64,000 nucleotides of DNA. Origin: Allacma fusca. Its lineage: Eukaryota; Arthropoda; Collembola; Symphypleona; Sminthuridae. Below the pieces are notes generated by a model. The model saw nothing but the letters and a program-made list of their open reading frames with translations, did no database searches and was not told the DNA's origin. The translations under genes were made by a program, and so were the position numbers. The DNA lies in the NCBI GenBank assembly GCA_947179485.1, contig OX359250.1, positions 2,935,661 through 2,999,660 of the forward strand, read 5' to 3'. This document shows positions 1 to 13,168 of this stretch, one piece after another; position 1 is the first letter of the stretch, and each line of letters begins with the position of its first letter.

Positions 1-181
1 CGAACACCAAAGACTAGCAAACTTATATGGACTAAATTAAGATCGCATAAAGTCAACATGCATTGGTTGTGAGCTAGTTTTTGGAAAGGCTCGGTCTTTT
101 CTTTGATGTTTTGTCTGATCTGGTCACAGTGCGGGACTATTCTATATCTATTCCCCTATCTTGAACTAAGGAACATGCTCT

Positions 182-702
182 GGTGGATTCGGGGGTGGAA
201 AAAATTCCAAACTCTGCCAAGTAACCAATTTTTGACCGAAATGTCAACTGTGTCCCAGTTGGTCAACTACCCCGCCGGAGACAAATCCCTAAATTTTTGT
301 CAACTAACCCCGCCAGGAAAAATCCTAAAACTTTTGTCAGCTTTTCTGATTTTATCAACTACCTAGGCGGAGAAACATCCCAACATTTTTGTAAACTTTT
401 CTGATTTTGTCAACTACCTAGGCGGAGAAACATCCCAAAATTTTTGTCAACTACCTAGGCCGAGAAAAATCCCAAAATTTTTGTAAACTTTTCACATTTT
501 GTAAACTACCCCACCGGAGCCCTATTCCAAAAATTTTCTAACTCACCCAACGTTTGTCAACTACGTTGGGTTTTGTCAACTACCTTACCGGAGCCCTATT
601 CCAAAAAAATTCCAACTCACCCATCACCCAACGTTTGTCAACTTTCTGGGCTCTTTTGCCAAGTAACCGGGTTCCCGAACTTTTTCCACCCCCGGGTGGA
701 TT
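182..702. mobile_element. Non-autonomous TIR element, family A copy 1, with 8-bp TSD
   Basis: The element runs 190-694 (505 bp). Its left end reads CGGGGGTGGAAAAA and its right end is the reverse complement of that. GGTGGATT is directly repeated at 182-189 and 695-702, an exact 8-bp target duplication. The interior codes for nothing; it is a degenerate array of units of the type 'gtcaactacctaggcgg' followed by 'aaaatccc' and A/T runs. A second copy of the same family lies at 33778-34758. The 8-bp duplication fits hAT, P or Merlin superfamilies; the CGGG terminus is not typical of hAT, so the superfamily is left open. Confidence 0.85.
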
Positions 703-1379
703 TTACTGGGTCACAAGTCACAACGTCAGAAGTTCATGTTCTGGTACACATATCGGACCAGACAAATATTTGTGACTGAATTGTTTGAAGGAAATTTTCC
801 ACCATCCAATTTATATTTTTTGGCTATTAGTGTGGTGGTTAAATTGAATTTGGATCATGCCATTTCAAATTATTCAAACTTTCAACCCAACTTTTTTTCT
901 AACCGGAACAGTCCCAGGTTCTGTTGTAAGCTATCTGGAAACGGGAGATTAAAATGTCCAGCAGAGGTAGCATAAAACAGTTTTCCAAATGTAACAAGTC
1001 CTACATTCGGGAGAGTGATGAGCTGTAAAAGTGGTCTTGATGAGCCGTATTACATTGAATTCCTAAGGTACTATTCAGCTTATCACCCTTCAACTGGGAA
1101 ATTGTATTGCTTGAAATAAAAGAATGTAAAAATAAAATAAAGTTTTAAAATCATTACCAAGGGTGAAAATCATGATCGCCTTTAAAAAATCTTTGTCGGT
1201 CTGAAGTAGCATGACCAATGACCTTTCATTACAGTTTTGTCCCATTTCCTTTTTTTGGCCCCCGACATTCATACAAGAGACTTGTGAATATTTTCCACAA
1301 ATTTTTGATTGTGTGTTCTTCAGTCTGCCAGGTTAGGTTTTGTTAGTTATATGTAATATGCGGACCAACTTTTAGTTCC

Positions 1380-1485
1380 TGTCATTTTGGGCATTTTCGT
1401 TTCATGGCATTTGGGGCATCTATGGCACTTTGGGCATTTTAGGCATATTCAGCCTAGGGCAGGCATTTTCGGCATATTCGCTCCA
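1380..1485. repeat. GGCATTTT-type degenerate array (family F fragment)
   Basis: The stretch repeats 'gggcatttt', 'ggcattt' and 'aggcatattc' at irregular 9-20 bp spacing. The same vocabulary recurs at 2401-2559 and near 29088 and 35515, where it adjoins a CAGGGTTGC-type terminus, so this is probably a fragment of the same dispersed element. Confidence 0.5.
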
Positions 1486-2400
1486 ATTTTTTAAATATAT
1501 GGCTTTAGCTACCTGCTAATTTTGCAAAATAAGTCACAAAATGTTGTAAATAATTTTAATATTCAACTGGATTACATGATAAAATTTTAGAAATAAACTG
1601 TTTCCAAAAAGGTTGTAACCTGGAGCAAGTTGATATAGACATTTATGGAAAAATAATAATAATTCTATTTTACTTTCGCTAAATTCGCTTGTACACGTTG
1701 TCTGTAATTATTTAGACTTCAAGAACAAACATATTCGGGGAATGATGCACCACAAAAAGATAAAATAGTTGTTAAAAGATTAAAAATATCTTTGTTTGTG
1801 AGCTTCAAAACTCATCGTCATCTAAATGTATTTATTGTTACATTTTGGACTCCTAGAATTATTACACTGGTTTACTAGGGCTAAATGCAATTTTCAAAGT
1901 CGACACAAAATTTGCTACGGAAGCTCCAAGTTTTGACATATATTATAACCGTCGCATCTTATGTGTCTAGTGAAAGGGTAAAATTTTCTATACTTTACAA
2001 GCCATTATCAAAATACGGAATTTATGCTGGCACTGTGCAAATTGTTCTTTCCAAATCCCAAAGTTTTTATAATGTACAGCGTTGAATGTTTAGGGCGTTT
2101 ACTCCGTTGGGGCTTAAATTTTGGATTATTGAAATAACCACTGGCCATAAGTAACGAATTATACTAATAAAATTCTAATAAAATAAAAAAATAAATAAAT
2201 TCTAAATAAATGCATATAATTTAGCTTGTTTTAATAAAGTTAACCACGTAAGCCAAAGAATGGAGTCTATTATAATAAAATTCTGTTTTTTAATCGATTA
2301 TAACATATTCTCAAACTGGATGGGTTTGATTATGCTATGAAAAACTCCCTTATATTCGCTAAAGGAGCAATAATGGTCACAGTGTATCAGTTTCTGTACA

Positions 2401-2559
2401 AATGCCCAAAATACCCAACATGCCTGCCAAAAATGCGCAAAATGCCGGACATTTTCAGAGTAAGGCATTTTCAGGGCATTTTTGGCGTTTTGGGCATTTT
2501 CAGGGCATTTTGAGGAGGGCAGGCATAAAACCTAGGGCATTTTCATTTGTGCAACCCTG
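2401..2559. mobile_element. GGCATTTT-type element fragment with one hAT-like end
   Basis: A GGCATTTT/GGGCATTTTC array ends at 2559 in TTTGTGCAACCCTG, the reverse complement of a CAGGGTTGCACAAA terminus. Similar termini start at 29088 and 35515. I could not find the partner end or a target duplication, so boundaries are incomplete. Confidence 0.45.
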
Positions 2560-3359
2560 CTGGGGACAACCAATTTCAACCGCACTTTGCACACAAAGTA
2601 TTAGGTCATTCATAGGTAACTCTGGTATTGGTTTCGGTCGAAATCGGTGCGTGTGCATATGTATGCACATACGTCCAATCTGAACGTATTTAAAGGGAGT
2701 GGGGAGCATCTACACATACACATAAACATTAGGACATGGCAACTCTGGTACTCCAAACGTACAAGCAACGTTGCTAAACTCATTAAAGCTTTATTATTTA
2801 AGTTATGCCGTATGTAGGTACATGAAAATACCATAGTAGTTCCTCACGCCTCACGGTTTAAGAGTTCAAGTTTGACATGGCAGCTACAACTCAAGCAGGT
2901 ACATTAGTAACTATTAGAGTGACACACCACTCCGAATCCTACCACTTTACTGCGCTGTCCTCTGCTACAAGCCCCTTTAGGGGGCGCAGCAGGGATTTTT
3001 ATGTTCGTTACGTATCAGTTCTTAGATTATGTGGTTATTAAAATTCCGCGGCGCTTCTCTTTTGCTTGTCTAGGCTTAGTGCGGATGAGCCATAACACAA
3101 CGCAGAATAGGTGTCGCATAAAGGTCCTCAAACAAGCACTGCACCCCAGGACTGTAAACTTAATCACAAGCGACCTCCACATGTGTACATTGTTGACCCG
3201 TATGGGAATGATGTACCCAAGCAGTGCTGTTTATTTAATTCTTAATCTCGATATATCTCAACTCGACACAACACAACTTACCTGATAATCAGTCGTTACT
3301 CTTCACATCACTCAATCCATAGTCAGTGGTATTTTGTTTAAGTCATTTCTTATAAAATC

Positions 3360-4330
3360 GGTGAAGAGGCAAGTTGGTCAGGCATTATTTGGACCAGGTT
3401 CAAGTACCTCATGTGCCTGACCTTGAAATTCTGAGACAAGGCATGTTAAGGATATAGTGATGGAGTGAAAAAACTTGACCATGAACTTGAGTTTTCATGG
3501 TCAAGTTTAAGTAGTTTCAGTTTACGCATGCAATAAATAATAAAATAAATAATTCTTTATTGCATGCGTAAACTGAAACTACTTAAACTTGACCATTTCA
3601 AAATCAGAATCATATCATGTTATTAACATTTTTTGTTTGCTTGAGGAAGAGGAACATGTGCGTTTGATGCACATGTTAGCTAGCAGCATCTCTTTAGATA
3701 GTGAAGTAATTGGCTAAATGGATCCAGTTACTGCTTGAAAATTAGGTAAACATTAATTAAATTCTTCATACAATGTGCTCATCTCAGACGAAATTAGATG
3801 ATAGCGATAATCCTGGTGAGAGTCACGAGTCTCACGAGTCCATGTTAACTTTTCCCTGTTCAAAGGAAGGCTAAAAAAATAATGTTTAAATTTAATTTTA
3901 AGTTCGTATCATAAATTCCATGTGATTTTCGTATTATCAGGTTCTTATATCTATATTGTTTGGTTTTGTATGCTCATGAAAATTTAATTTAAAACAAAGC
4001 ATTTGAAACTGGATCTGAAGACTGAATTAATTGTTCTGAAAATATTTTACTGTTTACAATCGTAAATGGTTTTAGTGCAGGAACAAGATCATTTCATTTT
4101 TATAAATTTTGTTCATATTTTATTCTTATGGGGTACTTAACTTGAACTTATCTTGAAGTTCAAGATATTTTTAAGTCAAGTTTCAGGTTGTCTACTTGAT
4201 CAGGTTCCTAGAAGGTACCTAAAATTTACTTGATTACTTAACTTGAAAAGTCAAGCAATCGCGTAAACACGACTTGTCAAGTACGAGTTGGATCGTGAAA
4301 ATTACTTAAAATGTCATGGTGAAGCCAAGT
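3360..4330. repeat. ACTTGA/CAAGTT-rich degenerate repeat region
   Basis: Short words such as 'caagttcaag', 'acttgaacttg' and 'ggtcaagttt' recur in both orientations, mainly in 3380-3600 and 4130-4300, with ordinary AT-rich sequence between. A closely similar vocabulary fills 36560-36810. This looks like a decayed element with a degenerate interior; no termini or target duplication were found. Confidence 0.4.
3497..3596. repeat. Perfect 41-bp inverted repeat (hairpin)
   Basis: Arms 3497-3537 and 3556-3596 are exact reverse complements over 41 bp around an 18-bp A/T loop. A smaller hairpin (CTTGACCATGA / TCATGGTCAAG) overlaps its left flank. Confidence 0.9.
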
Positions 4331-5399
4331 TAATGGTCAAGCTTTTAAAATTGACCGGGGGTGGGCAAAGTTGCAAACAGACAACGAATTCATTTATTCG
4401 TACATATTACATTTCAACTCCATGTTCCCAAAATTCTGTGACGCGAGAATTGATATATAGAATTAGTAAGTTGCTTTTAATGAAGCTACGCATCAAAATA
4501 ACAAGGGGAATACACTAATAAAAGTCCCCTTGGCTGAAAAGTCCTGCAATGCTGAAAATATATAAAATTAAAATTCCAAAATTTCCATGGTAATTTCAAT
4601 TGGACAACCCTGATCTCAATGCATTTTTTTTGTTCTGAGGCGAAAAGACTATTTGCGTTTAACCTCGATCAAAATAAAGCCTTACACTGCACTACTACTA
4701 CATGCGCCTTGGCTACTCCGAGTATTTGACCTGGAAGAGAAAGACAGTTTTAGTTTTGATCAATGTTTTTACACGTGTCTTCTGTGTCTTCTGTGATTAT
4801 TGGTGCATTTAAGTTAATAATTTTATATGGGTTGAGTTTTGCGTTGATGGTGTTGTTTTTATAATTTACGAACATCACTATTTAAAATGATTAACTATTT
4901 TTCAGTTTGCATAATGTAAACGGGGATTTTGTACCCCCTGGTAGAAAAAATCGGTGGAGCTCCAGGTATGGATCTAGTGCATGTGGATGGGTTAAACAGG
5001 GGAAAAATTAGATTTTGTTTGGGTTCGTTCAAAAATCTGTAGGATTATGATGGAGATGAAAGACATGCTTAGCATGGATCCAGTTTTTTCGCACCCACCA
5101 CCCTACTGACCTTACCGCGTGAGTTTTCTATGAACCGCCTGCACTATGATAATGCGGCCGTGTGTAGAATACAATGTGAAGAAATAGTGTGAAGCCAGAG
5201 GGTTTTTCTATGGCCACGTCAGAATTTCCCTAGCCACCCACCACCTTGCGTCACTCTTTCACTCCCCATCCACATAGTAGGCTTTAAAAACCTTTTTAGC
5301 CTACAACATTTTCAACATTATATATGAAGGAACTCTTAGGAGGAAAGGAGGAAAGTAGGATTATGAAGAGGAAGAGGAGCAGAAGTTTACACTTTACAG

Positions 5400-5455
5400 G
5401 AGTAACAGGAGTAGTGATAGTGATAGTGATAGTGAGTAGTAGTAGTAGGAAGTAG
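5400..5455. repeat. Short GTGATA and AGT microsatellite
   Basis: About four GTGATA units are followed by several AGT units in the purine-rich sequence upstream of the kinase gene. Confidence 0.7.
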
Positions 5456-5738
5456 TGAAGTAGGAATAGGGAATTAGGGAATAGCAAGTGGACTAAGTGG
5501 AGTATGAATGGAATGGAACTAATGGAAGTTTAAAGAGAGGTATAGGAGGACCTAGGATTACTATTAAACTAGCATACTTATTGTTAGGATAGGAAGGAGA
5601 AGAGAATTTCCATATCCTCGTATGATCAAGGAGTACATACATAGTACATTAGTACATGTAGTGTCCATGGCATATAGTGTAGGCTAATTTGATACACAAA
5701 CAAAGTAAATGCAGGTGTGCGCCGTGTGCGCCCAGTTC

Positions 5739-5744
5739 TCAGTT
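5739..5744 (+). promoter_or_regulatory. Candidate initiator (Inr) for the DLK/LZK gene
   Basis: TCAGTT matches the arthropod initiator consensus TCAKTY, and lies about 740 bp upstream of the first likely start codon, with a candidate 3' splice site at 6410-6412 in between. I saw no clear TATA or downstream element, so this is a weak inference from motif and position. Confidence 0.2.
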
Positions 5745-6482
5745 CGTACTGGGAATTCCTCTCATCTGAAGATATTTAAGTGTTTTCAATCTGCTTTAGT
5801 AAAGGAAGTCCCGGGATGGCCTGTAGTTTCAGTTTAATCAAAACGTTTTTAATTCACGGGTATCTAATCTCAGTGTGTGTGACGAGTGAAATAGCAGTGT
5901 GAATTGTGAATATTCCTTTGAATTGTAAGAAATGTTCGTTGGGATAGTCTTTGTGTTGGAATTCCTTCAAACATATAGTCCATGGACATCGTGACAATAT
6001 CAGAGTTAAAGAAGATATTAGATTTCAGGGAATCTTCCAAGTTTGAAAATAATATTGGACTTGAGTACAACAAAATATCATATTGAAATGTATCTCTGTG
6101 TTAATCCAAGTAGTGGCTTTTTACATGAAAAAGTACATATTTTTGACTAACTCCTGTGGTTGATAAACGACTGTGGCTGGTACCAGTTGATTCTAGATAC
6201 AAATTACATACACGGGTTATAGAGAATTTAGATGGTTAATAAAGTGATCAAGTGGAATAAAATTAAGCGCTAATGACAATGATTCCTCGGTTTGGAGAGT
6301 ATTGGTGAGGGATGGTTGTTTGAATCGTTAACAAGACTTGGACAGTAATATTGCCAATAATAATAATATGATTGGTGTTTGGAAATTAAATGAATTTTTT
6401 GTTTGTTTCCAGTGTAATTCTCATCCACGACAAACTATCTCATTTGGCGCTAAGCGTTCCGGACATTTCATCCACTCGATGT

Positions 6483-9400
6483 ATGCCGCAAGAGTCAGGG
6501 GAAGACTGGACAAGTACCTCACTTCCGTCCCATACAGTCGTTGCTATTTCACCATCAACGAATAATATCAATGGGGGTGGGAATGTTGGGAACGGACCGA
6601 ATTTAGGAGTTAATAATGCTCATAACTGCAGTGACTCTGATGCTCAACAGTCAATTCCGATGATGCCCAATCATTCTCGAACTGGGGGATGGTTCAATGG
6701 TCTGTTGGGCTGTCTCCGACCAGTCTGGACTATTATAGGCAAGGCAACATCGAATGACTTCAAGCATCAACAGTCAGGTAAATTACTTTTCTCAGGGAAT
6801 TTATTCATGGGTCAGAGTCAAAATAAATTGTTGATGTTATGAACGAATGTAGAGTCTTGTTTTTGATTGATTTAGAAGGGGGTGCATTTTTTCATATTTG
6901 ATAAAAGATGATGTTATGTTCTTCGGTAGGTGAAGAATGGGAAATACCTTTTGAGCAAATTGGCGAATTAGAGTGGCTAGGGTCTGGAGCCCAAGGTGCA
7001 GTGTTCAAAGGCAAGCTACGGAATGAATGGGTAGCTGTCAAAAAAGTTCGAGATCTCAAAGAGACTGACATAAAACATTTGAGGAAACTTAATAACCCCA
7101 ATATCATTCAATTCAAGTAAGTTTTTAAATAAGTTATTAATCTTTACTGTGTACTACTTTTACCAGAAAATTGTAATTACTAGTGTATCGAGATTGAGAT
7201 TAGCATATATTCATTCATTTGATTTTACAGAGGTGTGTGTACTCAGGCTCCATGTTATTGCATCATAATGGAGTACTGTCCAATGGGAACACTGTATGGT
7301 TTGATTCAACGAGGAGATGAAGTTCCACCAAAGAGGTTGGTCGACTGGTCTCGACACATTGCTAGTGGAATGCATTATTTACATTCGCAAAAAATTATCC
7401 ACCGAGATCTCAAAAGTCCAAAGTAAGCCACTTTTTCGGGTGTTTCTTCATTTTTTGTGTACATGTAGCTGTGGTATTGCACGTTTCTGACAAGAATTAT
7501 GGAGACACTATATGGACGTCATCGTTTCTTTGTGGGACAAGTTGGGCAATAACATGTTGGTAAAGATTCTCACAAGTGTTTTAAGTGAAGCTAAAGTTAC
7601 AGATTTAATCGCTGGATTTAATCTGCTCGTTAATGTTTTGTAGTGGAAAGTTCCAGTCTTGTAATGTTTGTCGTAAGATGATGTCATGTTTCCCATTTCC
7701 TTTCAAATTCAAGTAGTTTTACAAAATTCAGTGATGGATAATCGCAAATTTGAGTTTACGTTGGCTAATCAAATGAAATGAATATTCGGTTTTCGTTTTC
7801 AACAATGGTTTATTAAGGATTTGGTTCTTGTTATAAACGGTTAGTAATTTCAGATAATGTTTAACTTTATTAATAACGGTATTGAATAAAATCATTAATT
7901 AGGTCGTTATTCAGTAAATCGAAATTGTAATAATTATGATGTCAAACCGTCAGTGTCAGCCCGTAGATACAAAATAGTCTGTCCTTAGCTCTTCCTCTAG
8001 TCTTTCACGCTTTTCTGAGATCGTTACTTAAAGCCGAGAAGAGTCTCTTTATTAAGTTACTGAGGGAGACAATATTGTCTGAGCAACTTCTGTCAAATGA
8101 ACCTTTGCTATTACACCACTTGGTGTCCTTACTTTATTTCATTATTTTCTCGAAGTTGATTGTAAATGTTCGTTGCATGACTAATATTGTTACCACACTC
8201 AAAATAGCAACGCGGACAATTTGGACATTAATTTCTGCCAATGTTGACGTGTTGCTCATAACAAATTATAAAGTTCTCCGTGATGTTTTCGCAATTTAAA
8301 AATTAGTGTTTGTACAGTCGAGTCAGTAGCTGTATCTCCTATTTGCAGAAGTCGTGCTACCATGTCACCAAACCAGACTTGTTGACTAAAATTCTTAACT
8401 AGCACTTAATGGACATTTTGTAAATGAAACAACCTGGAACTTCCAATAATTAGACGTATGGTGTAAGAAACGAGTATTTCAGAAGTTGTCGTACGTATAC
8501 GAGATGGCGGCTACTGAAACCGAAACCTTAAATAACCGATAATAATGAAACTGACCTGTTTATTATTTTGAGCCCATGATTTTCGGTTTACGTTAATACG
8601 TTTTACTGTTGTTACCGCAAAATTGGTTACTTTTTTGTATGTATTTTTTTAAATACGGTCGATCAACTGTATTTGTGATGCTATACCTTGTCTGTATGTA
8701 TCTGTTTTTGTTTTTTTTTATTTAATTCTTGTGAATATTGCCGACAAAATTGATTACTATTTGTAGTGGGTTAATAGTTACCTCCGTATGAATTTCACAA
8801 AATGAAAAATTTCACCCATAAATGTAAATGATTCTCCATTTCCGTTTTATGGCCCAAATTTCGTCATTGAAAAATGTTGTTTCTCTTGTTCCAGCGTATT
8901 GATTGGTGCCAGTGAAGTAGCAAAAATTAGTGATTTCGGTACTTGCCGTCAGTGGAATGAGATTAGTACAAGAATGAGTTTTGCGGGAACAGTGGCGTGG
9001 ATGGCACCAGAAATTATCCGCAACGAAGCGTGCTCAGAGAAGGTTGATATTTGGTAAGTTTTTTAAAAGTGTTTTTGAGTAAAGTGAGTTTTAGTAGGTT
9101 AGGCCAGTTCAAGCTAATTTTTAATCGTTGGATTAAATCGTGTATTCAAATTTTAAAAAATCGTTCGTTAAACTCATTCAATCTGTTGATGATGTTGAAA
9201 TTAATGTAACAGTAAAATTATTTGTGAAATATATATCACTAAAAGAATTTCACAATATTAGATGTCAAACAATTAGGGCAAATTAATTGACTTTTCTCAT
9301 AGTGATATGCATCCACCATTACTGTGGATTTAAGTTCGAGTAATAAAACAAATTCATGAGAAGCAGAAATGTTGTTGGTGTACGCTTCTGATATGTTTAG

Positions 9401-12400
9401 GTTTGCACAGGAAAATTTTGGAACTATTCATTTTCGTCAAACTAATTTACTCTTACATGTCCAGGTCTTTTGGCGTCGTCCTGTGGGAGCTCTTAAATTG
9501 CGAAACGCCATACAAAGACGTTGACTCATCTGCGATTATGTGGGGTGTTGGCAATAATTCTCTTCATCTTCCTTTACCAGCTTCATGTCCAGAAGTACAG
9601 AATTTATTAATCTTGATTCTCGCTTTTTGTTACCAAAGTTACTTTCAATAGGGAAAGTACATTCCAAGTTTGAAAACATGTGAAATGATTGATTTTTTCT
9701 CGTAGGGATTCAAGTTACTTATTAAGCAGTGTTTAAGTGCAAAACCACGGAACCGACCTTCTTTTAAGCATATATTGCTACATTTGGAGATCGCTAAAGA
9801 TGAAGTACTTGCAACACCTCCTGATCAATACATTCGGATGCAGGTATAATCACTTTGATTGTGGCCGGTATTTTCTTGGGAGTCTAGAAACAACTTTACA
9901 GACAGACTTTTACATGTTTGCTTTTTCCTTACTACAATAAAACGATTTCACCGATTTCATGAAACTTCTATATTTCATAACAGAATAAGTGGAAGGAAGA
10001 GCTACGAGAGCAATTAACGAAAGCAAAAACACGACGTTCTCATTCGAAGACTGAAGATGCTGTTATCCGAAAGAGGAAAGAAGAACTGCGTCATGCGCAA
10101 GATATTCGAGAGCACTACGTAAGGAAGTTGGAAAAAACGAATAATTTATACTTGGAGCTTAGTGCTTTTCTTACTCAGCTGGATAATCGTGAGAAGGATT
10201 TGACAAAGTAAGAATTTATCTTATACGAAAGCTTATAACCGTAGGTGATACAATTAAATGGAGCTAGTTCTCTTATTGAGCAAGTTTCGAAAATTTTCCA
10301 ATTTGCAGACGGGAGCAACAAGTTGGAATTCAAACTCCAAAATACAAACGGCGTTTCAAACCTCTCTTTAAGACTGTCGGTAACGATAAAGGTGGTCATA
10401 AAAAAAGAACAGCAATTCTCATGACAGTACCGTCGGATCATAAAAGTGATTCTGCATCTCCCACATCACCTGATAAAGTTCTTGGAATCTCCTTTGTAAG
10501 TCATGTTACTTATTACTTATAATTTAGGGCGGAATTAGTGTAGGTGGAGACTCCTAAAGACCTCAGATTATAATATGCAATTTTTTGTGTTAGGATACTC
10601 ATGATACTGATACGAAAGTGGAATATGAATATGACGGGAACAGAAGGAACTTATATACTGAACTTAATTCATCACAGAGGCCACAGTCCGTAGTCAGAGA
10701 ACGCGAATGTCCAACTTCCAAATCGTGTTTGAGTTTATCTGTTGATTCTAAGAGGCCACGGAAGTTTCGCCACAAGCGTTCCAAAAGTCATGAAAATTAT
10801 GCAAAAATTGTATCCCCACGTCACAGTCCACATACAGAAAAGGTAATCATAGTTTTGTTTGTGCTTCTTTGGAGTTTAAATCGACTAGCATTAACCTTCG
10901 TTATCAGACTTAATTAATTCGTTATCAGTAATAATTGAATTATAATAATATATAATCATCCTTTAGGCATCTTCACCATTCTGTGAGAGACAGTTAGTGA
11001 GCACTGAAGTGCAGACAGATGAAAGTGGACTATTGGAAGCGTCAAAAATAGGAATACCGCGTCACCTTCATTTAAACCTCCCAACATCACCCACAAGCTA
11101 TCACCAAAATGAGGATTCAAAAGTTACTGACATGTCTCTGGGATCAGAAGGAAGTAGCAACAAAACTCCTGGTTTCGATGGTTACCACAAACATAAATCT
11201 TTTGTAAACGAAACTCTAGAAGAAGAAGATGTCACTCATTTACCCATAGTAATGAAACGCTCCGTTTCCAGTACACTTGACGAAGAGGAAGATGATGACT
11301 TAGCAGATGAAGACTGCGTCTCAAGAATGGGTGGGAGAAAATCCAAGAATAACAACGACTATCAAAATGAAAGTAGCGATGATAATCTACTGGAAAGCTT
11401 GGATCGCAAAGTCTGCCAACTATGGAATGGCGGAAAAAATGGAAATTCAGGAAGAAGACGACCTATCCATGGATGTTGTCATTGTCACTGTCATTGTTCT
11501 TCGTGTCATTACACTCCAAGAGAAACCCCTAATGGTAATTCATTTAGCCTCACCCGTAAAGACATTCAACTCACGGAAGAGGACGAGGATGAAGAAGATG
11601 AACAGGTGGAGTGCAAAGCTCAGGATGGAACCGAGGTCACGTTAAGTCATACGTCAGGTCACAACTTTGACGGAAGGGCTGAAAGTAATGAAACCCTGGA
11701 TTCCCGCGGTACCTCTAGTAGAGAAGATATCAACGATTTTGTGGACGGCTTTGATACTTTTTCAGATGAAGAGGACATCGACGAACGAATTGATAAGAAT
11801 TACTTTGTGATCAAGAGACGCTGGTTGGTAATTTTATTCCTTCGATGTGTTATTGTAGTTAGTACTAGTATATTACAAGGTCCAATCAACATTATAGAGC
11901 GACTTTGTTTTCCAAAATATTGTTACTGGAGACTACGTCTTGTTTAATGTAATTGCGAAGAGTAATTTTGAGGTATCTCACAACGACTGTACACAAGGAG
12001 TAATTTCCTGAATACCTTTATGACTCCCGAATACCGCAACCCGTGAAATCTGTCAAAAACAAGTTTCCAGGGTGGCACTGTGGTCATGCCTAGGTGAAAA
12101 AATTATAAATCTAAACAGGTCGGTTTCCGAGCCCTGGTATCTAGGGTAATCGTTTATTTTAAAAAAAGTCGAGAGCAGATAACCCAGGGCTCTACATTTC
12201 CTTAAATTGACCGCGAGTTTGAAAATCCGAACCCTGATATGAGGTTCAATTGTTGGCAATCTCACCTCTTATTTCAACGTATCAGCGGCTACATGAGTAT
12301 GTACTGTTTGTATATTTTTTTAAACTCGGAACTAATACCTGTTGCAGTTGGCTGTGTTTTACAATTAGGTATACCCTGGATACAGAAACTTTTATTCAGA

Positions 12401-13168
12401 TCTGGCCAAATTACTCGGGATTGTTTTGCGGCACTACATGGCAGAGCAGCAATAACTGTCATGCTGTTAGTAATATCTGAGAGGAAGTACCAAAATGTAA
12501 TTTCTGTAGATACTGGTTTTGTATTTTTGGGAGCATTTTTTTGGAATTTTCAAAAAAGGAAAAAGCCAGGTTTTGAAAAGGCTTCGATACACGTAGAGTA
12601 ATTACTGTAGCTGTTTATTGAAGCCGCTGCGTTTGCACTGAGGCCATGGAACCTTGAATACGAAGATTCCATTAGTTTGAAAACTTACTGCAGTAGGCAT
12701 TAAAATTTCTAAACGAGTTTTTGAGTTGTGTTGTCTCCAGCTTTCAAAAGTGTCTATAATGTCGGTTTAACTTCTAATAAAGACATGGACTCGTATTTGA
12801 GTTGTTATTTAACACGTATTGGAACAGGGGTTATCATGTTGTGGTATTTTTAAAATTTGTACATCTAATACATGAATTATTTTAAAATCAATTTTCTTGT
12901 TTTCTGAAATCTTGACATTTGTTTGTTGCTTAATTCCAGCATGATGCGAAAGCCGATTCCACCTCGCAGAAGCCGTCTTCTCACACATCCTCCCATTAGC
13001 CGTCTTCCTCTCCGTCGGTCTGGCTCTACTTTTAGCTCCGAAGATGATCTGGCGCAAGCTACGGTTGAAGAATCGTCTGCGGGTCACTCTTCGAGCCAAA
13101 TCCCCACCCAAGTGGTGATCACAGCTTCCCTAGAGGACGCTCAAGGCGCTACTAGAGTAAATGTTTAG
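6483..13168 (+). CDS. MAP3K12/MAP3K13-type dual leucine zipper kinase (DLK/LZK, wallenda-like)
   Basis: Mixed-lineage MAP3K; in known family members it acts upstream of JNK/p38 in axon injury and synapse signalling. Exons read by GT-AG junctions and phase: 6483-6777, 6930-7116, 7231-7422, 8895-9053, 9465-9594, 9706-9843, 9984-10207, 10309-10495, 10594-10842, 10967-11823 (or 11827), 12940-13168 (or 12999). The start is the first in-frame ATG after a 3' splice site at 6412, so 5' non-coding exons probably exist. Visible motifs: [12 protein letters not shown] near residue 80, glycine loop [11 protein letters not shown] (117-126), VAVKK lysine 136, HRDLKSPN with Asp220, DFG at 238, WMAPE at 260-264. 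A charged coiled-coil/leucine-zipper segment starts near residue 368 (REELRHA-type, [17 protein letters not shown]). The tail holds an acidic run ([12 protein letters not shown]) and a His/Cys cluster ([12 protein letters not shown]). Total about 948 residues with the longer C-terminus. Family assignment is firm; the last junction is not. Confidence 0.93.

Larger units (their letters stand above)
703..5738. other. Intergenic region upstream of the DLK/LZK gene
   Basis: No supported coding gene is visible. Open frames here are short and unrelated to any family I recognise. The region holds GGCATTTT-rich repeat pieces, a perfect 41-bp hairpin, an ACTTGA/CAAGTT-rich stretch and short simple repeats, listed separately. 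Confidence 0.6.

Noticed and set aside
5296..5487. Leucine-rich minus-strand frame
   Set aside because: It is the translation of a purine-rich simple repeat read on the opposite strand.
12069..12236. CAGGGTGGCACTG and GAAAATCCGAACCCTG as ends of a miniature element in the last DLK/LZK intron
   Set aside because: The right end resembles family B, but the left end does not match it and the flanks show no 8-bp duplication.
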